Source: BD2-11 sp965221785 (lineage in GTDB: Bacteria > Gemmatimonadota > Gemmatimonadetes > Longimicrobiales > Gaopeijiaceae). Taken from it: a DNA stretch of 64,000 nt. Below the pieces are notes generated by a model, which saw only the letters and a program-made list of their open reading frames with translations, made no database searches and was not told the origin of the DNA. A program made the translations under genes and the position numbers. The first letter of the stretch is position 1; the number at the start of each line of letters is the position of its first letter. The DNA lies in contig CBDCSR010000003.1 in the NCBI GenBank assembly GCA_965221785.1, positions 1,736,001-1,800,000 of the forward strand. The letters are read 5' to 3'. Positions 58,649 to 64,000 of this stretch are shown here, one piece after another.

Positions 58649-60931
58649 ATGCCGACCTCGTTGCAGTACCCGCCGATCCTGCGACTCTCGGCGGTGCCAC
58701 GACGCCCGCTGCCGCTACGACTCCCGCTCGCCCTTGCGCTGACGTGGGTCGCGCTCGCCCCGACGCCGCGGGCGACCGAGGCGCAGGGCCTGCATTTGAA
58801 CCCCGGATCACCCATCGAGGCCGGACTGGTGCAGCGGGTGTTCATCGGGCCGCACTTCACGGACGCGTTCGCGGGCAGCCTCCTGCCGGCTGCCCGGGAC
58901 CACGACCAGTGGACCCGGTTCTCGTTCCCCTATGGCCTCGAGCCTCCCTCGCGTGGCGACTCGACGGGTACCGAAGCGACGCTCTTCGGGGGTGGACGGG
59001 CGCTTGCCGGCGGACGATTCCGGCATGCCGCCCGGGTTGAGGGCGGTGCTCTCTTCGAGGCGGCCGGCCATTACCTGCGCGGTACCGACTGGCCGTCCGC
59101 GGACCCGGTCGAGGAGCGGCTGCGCGCGAGCAGTGCCCTCTTCCCGGAGCGCGACGACCAGCTGGAGCGATGGGGCGCCGGAGTCCGCTACGACCTGCGT
59201 CCGGACGACCTGGACGGCTGGGTCTTCGAGGGTGGCCTGGACCGTCTGCGCGGCAACCAGCTCACCGAACTCGGCGCCGCCCATGCACAAAGCTGGACCC
59301 GCTGGCACGGGCAGGCGCGCTATCGTCGGGGCCGCCTGTCGGCCGACGCCCTGGTGCGCGGGCGCGGGGCGGGTGAGGCCGTGTTCTACCGCACCGCCCG
59401 GGCCATCGAGGACCGGTCGCTCTTCTTCGCCGGCCGCATCGGCCACTCGACCCGCCTCGCCGACCGGCACAACCTGCGGTACGCCCTCGACGTCCGGGGC
59501 GTGCGCCCCTCCACGGGCGGCACGGTGACAGGGGTCCATGAGGACGCGGACGACATCCTGGTCGCCGCAGGCTACCTGGACTCCTTCACCCGCGTCTCCA
59601 GCTGGCTGGACGTGGCGGCGATCGTGCAGGTCGAGGGCCACTCCCGTGTCGATGATATCAACCTGTCCCCGTTCGTGAGCCTGATCTTCCGGCCCGCCGG
59701 CGGCCACAGCTTGCTCGCAACCGGAGCGCGCATCGCATTCATGCCTGGCACGGACCACCTCCTCCTGGATGTCGGCGCGGGGAGAATGACGGCCGGCGTG
59801 CTCATCTACGACATCGTGGCGCGCGGCGTCCCCCGGGGCGGCTTCACCTTCAACGACCGCTGCCCCGGAGGCTACCAGGATCTCTGCATGCGCTCACCGC
59901 TGGCTCCGGGCGAGAAGCTGCCGGCCGATCCGGCGGTGCTCTGGAATACGCTGGTCGAGATCGCGGCGGCCAGCGACCCGCTCGCGCTCGGGCCCCTGCG
60001 GCCGTTCTTCAGAAACCCGGAACCGGGCGAACTCCAGCCCCGGCTGCTCCTGTTCAACCAGAAGGAGTGGTCGGCCGGACGGCCTCCGTTCCTGGGGGAG
60101 GGCGTGCTGGGCCGTCCCGTCGGCGCCGATCCCGTCGATCCGCTGCGGTCCACGATCATCAGCTCGCTCTCGCTCGAGTATCGGATCGAGGCCGAAGGGC
60201 GGGGGAGCATCTCGGCGCAGATCGGGCATTCCTCCGTCGACAACTTCATCGGCCCGCTCCGGGTCGAGACCCCGACCGTCTTCTTCGATCCGGCATCCGC
60301 GCGCGCGTTCATCGAGAAGCGCGTGGAGCCGATGGTCAGATTGGGCATCGTCTTTCCCGCGTTGCGGGACCTGCTGATTCACGACCTCACCAACCTCGTC
60401 TCGCAGCTCCCGGTCGGTACCATCATGCCGGACCAGGTCACGAGCCCGGGGCTGCTGCTCACCTATCGCAACTACGGCAGGGTCGACTTCTGGACAGCCG
60501 GCCTCTCGGCGGAGGTCGCGCTGACTCCCGCGCTCTCCATCGAAGGCGCGTACGCGCATGTCAGCGAGCAGTGCTTCGACTTCGCGGAGCGTGCCGCGAC
60601 GGACTGTTCGGACCTGGAGGACATCTCTCTCAATCTGCCGAAGACGCGAAGCCGCTTCTCGATCCGCTACCAGGCCCCGGACTCCGGCTTTTCCGCCGAA
60701 GCGCGCATGAGGCGCCAGCGCGGCTTCTACGCCAACGCCGGCGTCCATGCCGGAGACCTGGAAGGGTACACGGTGCTCGATGCCCAGGTGCGCTTTCCGC
60801 TGCCGGGACTTCCCCGCGCCAGCGCCGCGCTCACCGCCAGCAACTTCCTCGACGACCGCCACCAGGAGTTCATCGGCGCCCCCGAGATCGGTCGGCTGGT
60901 CGTGGCCAGCCTCACCTATGCCTTCCGTTGA
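58649..60931 (+). CDS. Outer-membrane beta-barrel protein (TonB-dependent receptor C-terminal type, plug not seen)
   Basis: 760 residues from ATG 58649, chosen because a signal peptide (about 20-45, ending TEAQG) then sits at the N-terminus; the frame is open 150 bases earlier. Most of the protein is alternating beta strands with aromatic ends. The final strands are LDAQVRFPL, ASAALTASNFLDDRHQEFIGAPEIGRLVV and ASLTYAFR, as in TonB-dependent receptors, whose last residue is aromatic-basic. An N-terminal plug and TonB box were not recognised, so it may be a plugless relative. Ligand unknown. Confidence 0.75.
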   Translation: MPTSLQYPPILRLSAVPRRPLPLRLPLALALTWVALAPTPRATEAQGLHLNPGSPIEAGLVQRVFIGPHFTDAFAGSLLPAARDHDQWTRFSFPYGLEPPSRGDSTGTEATLFGGGRALAGGRFRHAARVEGGALFEAAGHYLRGTDWPSADPVEERLRASSALFPERDDQLERWGAGVRYDLRPDDLDGWVFEGGLDRLRGNQLTELGAAHAQSWTRWHGQARYRRGRLSADALVRGRGAGEAVFYRTARAIEDRSLFFAGRIGHSTRLADRHNLRYALDVRGVRPSTGGTVTGVHEDADDILVAAGYLDSFTRVSSWLDVAAIVQVEGHSRVDDINLSPFVSLIFRPAGGHSLLATGARIAFMPGTDHLLLDVGAGRMTAGVLIYDIVARGVPRGGFTFNDRCPGGYQDLCMRSPLAPGEKLPADPAVLWNTLVEIAAASDPLALGPLRPFFRNPEPGELQPRLLLFNQKEWSAGRPPFLGEGVLGRPVGADPVDPLRSTIISSLSLEYRIEAEGRGSISAQIGHSSVDNFIGPLRVETPTVFFDPASARAFIEKRVEPMVRLGIVFPALRDLLIHDLTNLVSQLPVGTIMPDQVTSPGLLLTYRNYGRVDFWTAGLSAEVALTPALSIEGAYAHVSEQCFDFAERAATDCSDLEDISLNLPKTRSRFSIRYQAPDSGFSAEARMRRQRGFYANAGVHAGDLEGYTVLDAQVRFPLPGLPRASAALTASNFLDDRHQEFIGAPEIGRLVVASLTYAFR

Positions 60932-61012
60932 GTGTGCGCCCGTGGTAACGTTGGCGCGCAGGCGGAAGCGGGATCCGACCTGCCGCGAGCCACACCCCGG
61001 GGAGATCCGGCC

Positions 61013-61468
61013 TTGAGCGAGTTCACCACACTCAGATGCGCGTTCTGCCGCTCACTGAACCGGGTCAGTCTCGCCGAGGCGCGCACCGGTCCACGGTGCG
61101 AGAGCTGCTCGCGGCCCATCCTCATCGATCGGCCCGTCAAGGTCGAGGCCGAGGACTTTGAGGCTACCGTGCTCGGGGCGGGCGTGCCGGTGCTCGCGGA
61201 CTTCTACGCGGACTGGTGTGGTCCCTGCAAGCTGGTCGTGCCCCTCCTGGACGAGATCGCGGCGGCGGAGCGGGGGAGGCTCCTGGTAGTGAAGATCGAC
61301 AGCGACCGCGCCGTCGAGCAGTGCCAGCGCTACGCCATTCGCAGCGTGCCGACGATCCTGCTGTTCCGGGACGGGGAGGAGATCGGCCGCAGCCTCGGCT
61401 TCGAGCCGGACGTCATTCGCGGGTTCGTCAGCGACGCCGTCGAAGCCGGGGCCAGCGCCCGGTCATGA
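61013..61468 (+). CDS. Thioredoxin with N-terminal zinc ribbon (thioredoxin-2 type)
   Basis: 151 residues from TTG 61013, with GGGGAG 8 nt upstream. Cys9/Cys12 and Cys29/Cys32 form a zinc ribbon, as in TrxC. The thioredoxin domain has WCGPC (Cys69, Cys72) and the conserved cis-Pro in RSVPTILLF. It reduces cytosolic disulfides and resists oxidative stress. An in-frame GTG at 60932 would add an unconvincing extension. It is 13 nt upstream of argG, so probably shares its transcript. Confidence 0.92.
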   Translation: MSEFTTLRCAFCRSLNRVSLAEARTGPRCESCSRPILIDRPVKVEAEDFEATVLGAGVPVLADFYADWCGPCKLVVPLLDEIAAAERGRLLVVKIDSDRAVEQCQRYAIRSVPTILLFRDGEEIGRSLGFEPDVIRGFVSDAVEAGASARS

Positions 61469-61481
61469 AGAGAGCAGCGCC

Positions 61482-62696
61482 ATGGCACTGAAGGTGGCCC
61501 TCGCCTATTCCGGTGGGCTCGATACCTCGGTCATCGCCCGGTGGCTCATCGAGAACTACGATGCGGAAGTCGTCTGCGTTGCGGTCGACGTGGGCCAGCC
61601 GGGAGGGCTGGAGGGACTGCGCGAGAAGGCGCTCGCCACCGGCGCGGTGGCCTTCCACGGGGTGGATGCGCGCGAAGATTTCGTGTCTTCGTATGTCTGG
61701 CCGACTCTGCGGGCGGGGGCGGTCTACGGGCGCAAGTATCTGCTGGGCACCTCGATGGCTCGGCCGCTCATCGCGCGCCGTCAGGTGGAGGTGGCGCGGG
61801 CCGCGGGTGCGAACGCCGTGTCGCACGGATGCACGGGCAAGGGCAACGACCAGGTGCGCTTCGAACTCACCTACCGCGCGCTCGCCCCGGAGCTTGAGGT
61901 CATCGCCCCCTGGCGCGAGTGGGACATCGCTTCGCGTGAGGACGCCCTCCGCTATGCGCACTCGCGGGGCATCGATCTGACGGGCGTCGACGAGGAGAAG
62001 CTCTATTCCTGCGATGAGAATCTCTGGCATATCTCCTACGAGGGCGGCCCGCTCGAGGACCCCACCTTCGAGGCCGAGAAGGAGATGTTCCTGTGGACGG
62101 TGTCGCCGATGGATGCGCCCGACGAGCCGGAGCAGGTCGAGATCGGGTTCGAGGAAGGCTACCCGGTTGCGGTCAATGGAGAGCGGCTGGACCCGGTGGA
62201 GCTTCTCATGGCGCTGAACGCCGCCGGCAGCCGACACGGGGTCGGACGGGCCGACATCGTCGAGGACCGGCTGGTCGGCATCAAGTCCCGGGGCGTCTAC
62301 GAAACCCCCGGCGGAACCATCCTGTACGCCGCCCTGAAGGAGCTTGAGGAACTGACGCTGCACCGGCGCTCCATCTCCCTGAAGGACCTCGTGGCGGACC
62401 GGTACGCGGACCTGGTCTACGAGGGCCGCTGGTGGACGCCGGAGCGCGAGGCCATCGACGCGCTGGTGGATGTGCTCATGCGGCGCGTAACCGGCACCGT
62501 GACCATGGAGCTGTACAAGGGATCGGCGCGCAGCGTGTCCCGCACCAGCCCGAAGAGCCTCTACGACGGCGATCTGGCGTCGTTCGGCGAGACCGGCTCC
62601 GGCGACTACGATCACGGCGACGCCGCCGGCTTCATCAGGCTTTTCAGCCTTTCGCTCGAGTACCCGGAGGCGGGGGAGGAGCCCGACGACCGGTGA
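61482..62696 (+). CDS. argG: Argininosuccinate synthase
   Basis: 404 residues, standard length. The ATP pyrophosphatase loop is AYSGGLDTSV, and GCTGKGNDQVRFE, WREWDIASREDA, YSCDENLWHIS and GIKSRGVYETPGG are textbook ArgG blocks. It condenses citrulline with aspartate using ATP, the next-to-last step of arginine biosynthesis. Its TGA overlaps the argH GTG by 4 nt (GTGA). Confidence 0.98.
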   Translation: MALKVALAYSGGLDTSVIARWLIENYDAEVVCVAVDVGQPGGLEGLREKALATGAVAFHGVDAREDFVSSYVWPTLRAGAVYGRKYLLGTSMARPLIARRQVEVARAAGANAVSHGCTGKGNDQVRFELTYRALAPELEVIAPWREWDIASREDALRYAHSRGIDLTGVDEEKLYSCDENLWHISYEGGPLEDPTFEAEKEMFLWTVSPMDAPDEPEQVEIGFEEGYPVAVNGERLDPVELLMALNAAGSRHGVGRADIVEDRLVGIKSRGVYETPGGTILYAALKELEELTLHRRSISLKDLVADRYADLVYEGRWWTPEREAIDALVDVLMRRVTGTVTMELYKGSARSVSRTSPKSLYDGDLASFGETGSGDYDHGDAAGFIRLFSLSLEYPEAGEEPDDR

Positions 62697-64000
62697 CCGA
62701 CCCCGGAGAAGCGGGAACCGGCACTCCGGGTTACGGACTCTGGGGGGGACGATTCTCCGATGAGATGGCGCCGGAAATGGCGCCGCTCAACCGCTCGCTG
62801 GACATGGATTTCCGCTTCTGGCGCCAGGACGTGCGCGCGAGCCGCACGTGGGCCCGGGCGCTCCTGCGGGCAGGGGTCCTGACTCACGCGGAATGGCAGG
62901 ACATCGATGCTGGCTTGCAGGTGGTGGCGACCCGGCTCGAGGGAATGGATCCCGCCACGGTGGAGGACGAGGACATCCACTCCCTGGTGGAACGGCTGCT
63001 CGTCGAGGAGGCGGGGGAGGCGGGCGCAAGGCTGCACACCGGTCGTTCGCGCAACGATCAGGCGGCCACCGACGTGCGCCTGTGGGGCATGGACGCGCTG
63101 GGTTCTCTCGACGGTCATGCAGTCCGGCTGGGCAGTGCCCTGGTTGATCTGGCCGCAGAGTCGGAGGAGCTGGTGATGCCCGGCTACACGCACCTGCAGC
63201 GCGCGCAACCGGTGCGCGCCGCCCACTGGGCGCTCTCGCACGTCTGGCCGCTGGTGCGCGACCGGACCCGCCTGCGCGCCGCCGTCGAGGAGACCGCCGT
63301 GCTGCCGCTGGGCGCGGGGGCGATCGGCGGATGTCCCTTCGCGGTCGACCGCGCCGCGATGGCCCGCGAACTGGGCTTCCACTCCGTGACCCCCAACAGC
63401 ATGGACGCGGTGGGCGACCGCGACTGGATCGTCTCGGTCCTCTTCGCGGGAGCGATGATCGGGGTGCACCTCTCGCGCCTGTGTGAGGATCTGGTGCTCT
63501 TCGCCTCCGAGGAGTTCGGGTTCCTGAAGCTCTCCGACGGCTACTGCACCGGCTCGAGCCTGATGCCGCAGAAGAAGAACCCCGACGTGGCCGAGCTCGC
63601 CCGCGGCAAGACCGGGCGCCTGGTGGGCAACCTGGTCTCCATGATGATTCAGCTGAAGGGCCTGCCGACGGGCTACAACCGCGACCTGCAGGACGACAAG
63701 GCCGCCCTCTACGACACGGTCGACACCCTGGAACTCGTCCTGCCGGCGGTGGCGGGCGCGATAGGCGGCGCGGCCTTCCAGCCGGCGCGCATGGAGGCCG
63801 CGCTGGACCCCGCCCTCCTGGCCACCGACCTGGCCGACTACCTCGTCGGGAAGGGCGTGCCCTTCCGCACCAGCCACGAGGTCGTGGGACGGGTGGTGCG
63901 CCGCGCGGAGGCGCTGGGCTGCTCGATCGCGGAGCTGTCAACCGACGCGCTCGCGCAGGAGCACGAGGCCTTCGGTCCCGGGGTGACGGAGGTTTTCGAC
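62693..64000 (+). CDS. argH: Argininosuccinate lyase (3' end outside window)
   Basis: 436 codons are present from GTG 62693 with no stop before the window end; only a short C-terminus is missing. LWGGRFSDE near residue 17, HTGRSRNDQ, PGYTHLQRAQPV and the fumarase/lyase signature GSSLMPQKKNPD identify it. It splits argininosuccinate into arginine and fumarate, and is a homotetramer. GGAGGAG lies about 10 nt before the start, within argG; the GTGA overlap with argG implies coupling. Confidence 0.97.
   Translation, partial: MTDPGEAGTGTPGYGLWGGRFSDEMAPEMAPLNRSLDMDFRFWRQDVRASRTWARALLRAGVLTHAEWQDIDAGLQVVATRLEGMDPATVEDEDIHSLVERLLVEEAGEAGARLHTGRSRNDQAATDVRLWGMDALGSLDGHAVRLGSALVDLAAESEELVMPGYTHLQRAQPVRAAHWALSHVWPLVRDRTRLRAAVEETAVLPLGAGAIGGCPFAVDRAAMARELGFHSVTPNSMDAVGDRDWIVSVLFAGAMIGVHLSRLCEDLVLFASEEFGFLKLSDGYCTGSSLMPQKKNPDVAELARGKTGRLVGNLVSMMIQLKGLPTGYNRDLQDDKAALYDTVDTLELVLPAVAGAIGGAAFQPARMEAALDPALLATDLADYLVGKGVPFRTSHEVVGRVVRRAEALGCSIAELSTDALAQEHEAFGPGVTEVFD

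Noticed and set aside
1..64000. tRNA or rRNA genes
   Set aside because: No T-loop, acceptor or rRNA-like stretch was recognised by eye; a covariance-model scan would be decisive.

Overview
The window is about 64 kb of very GC-rich bacterial chromosome with dense coding, many 4-nt stop/start overlaps and frequent GTG/TTG starts. The gene mix fits Gemmatimonadota, perhaps an environmental or marine lineage. It includes several secreted S9 peptidases, a large lipoprotein zinc metalloprotease, a sortilin-like BNR-repeat protein, a quinoprotein dehydrogenase, propeller lipoproteins and a serine hydrolase with DUF3471-type tails. This assignment is inferred from gene content; no rRNA or other phylogenetic marker was compared.

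Layout. 1-5 kb: end of an AI-2E-family permease, a small conserved protein, a cold-shock protein, a YheT-type hydrolase and a zinc metalloprotease. 5-12 kb: a TetR-TolC-adaptor-RND efflux operon with a probable leaderless, self-operated promoter. 12-15.5 kb: a Tat-exported HisC-like aminotransferase, a CopG/PIN toxin-antitoxin pair and a ureohydrolase. 15.5-21 kb: an NCS2 permease with a C-terminal ATPase-like domain, convergent with cysD-cysNC, then a stand-alone STAS protein. 21-26 kb: quinoprotein, double-PDZ protein and a short Rho. 26-30.4 kb: tesA divergent from ybbA-ybbP, the order also found in E. coli. 30.4-37.3 kb: aminotransferase, S9 peptidase, BNR protein. 37.3-42.5 kb: arsI with a SigZ-like sigma factor, an MFS permease, a VOC protein and a DUF222-HNH protein beside an AT-richer 0.5-kb island. 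42.5-50.4 kb: an osmoprotectant/ergothioneine-type ABC transporter divergent from egtB-egtD, then an amidase, an SDR and a DUF3667 protein. 50.4-58.4 kb: a seven-gene minus-strand run (threonine dehydratase, EgtC-like amidotransferase, S9 peptidase, propeller lipoprotein, SdpI-like protein, serine hydrolase). 58.6-64 kb: an outer-membrane barrel protein, zinc-ribbon thioredoxin, argG and argH (cut by the window end).

The strongest candidate for an undescribed arrangement is at 42.5-57.3 kb. Ergothioneine genes egtB and egtD are divergent from a two-gene ABC importer whose binding protein is fused ahead of the permease, and an EgtC-like gene lies about 9 kb further on. A second candidate is at 15.7-21 kb: an NCS2 transporter carrying a degenerate GHKL-like domain, close to sulfate activation genes and a free STAS protein. 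Smaller points are a dispersed decamer repeat after two genes, an S9 peptidase lacking the usual catalytic His, and a TetR operator that covers its own -10 box and start codon.
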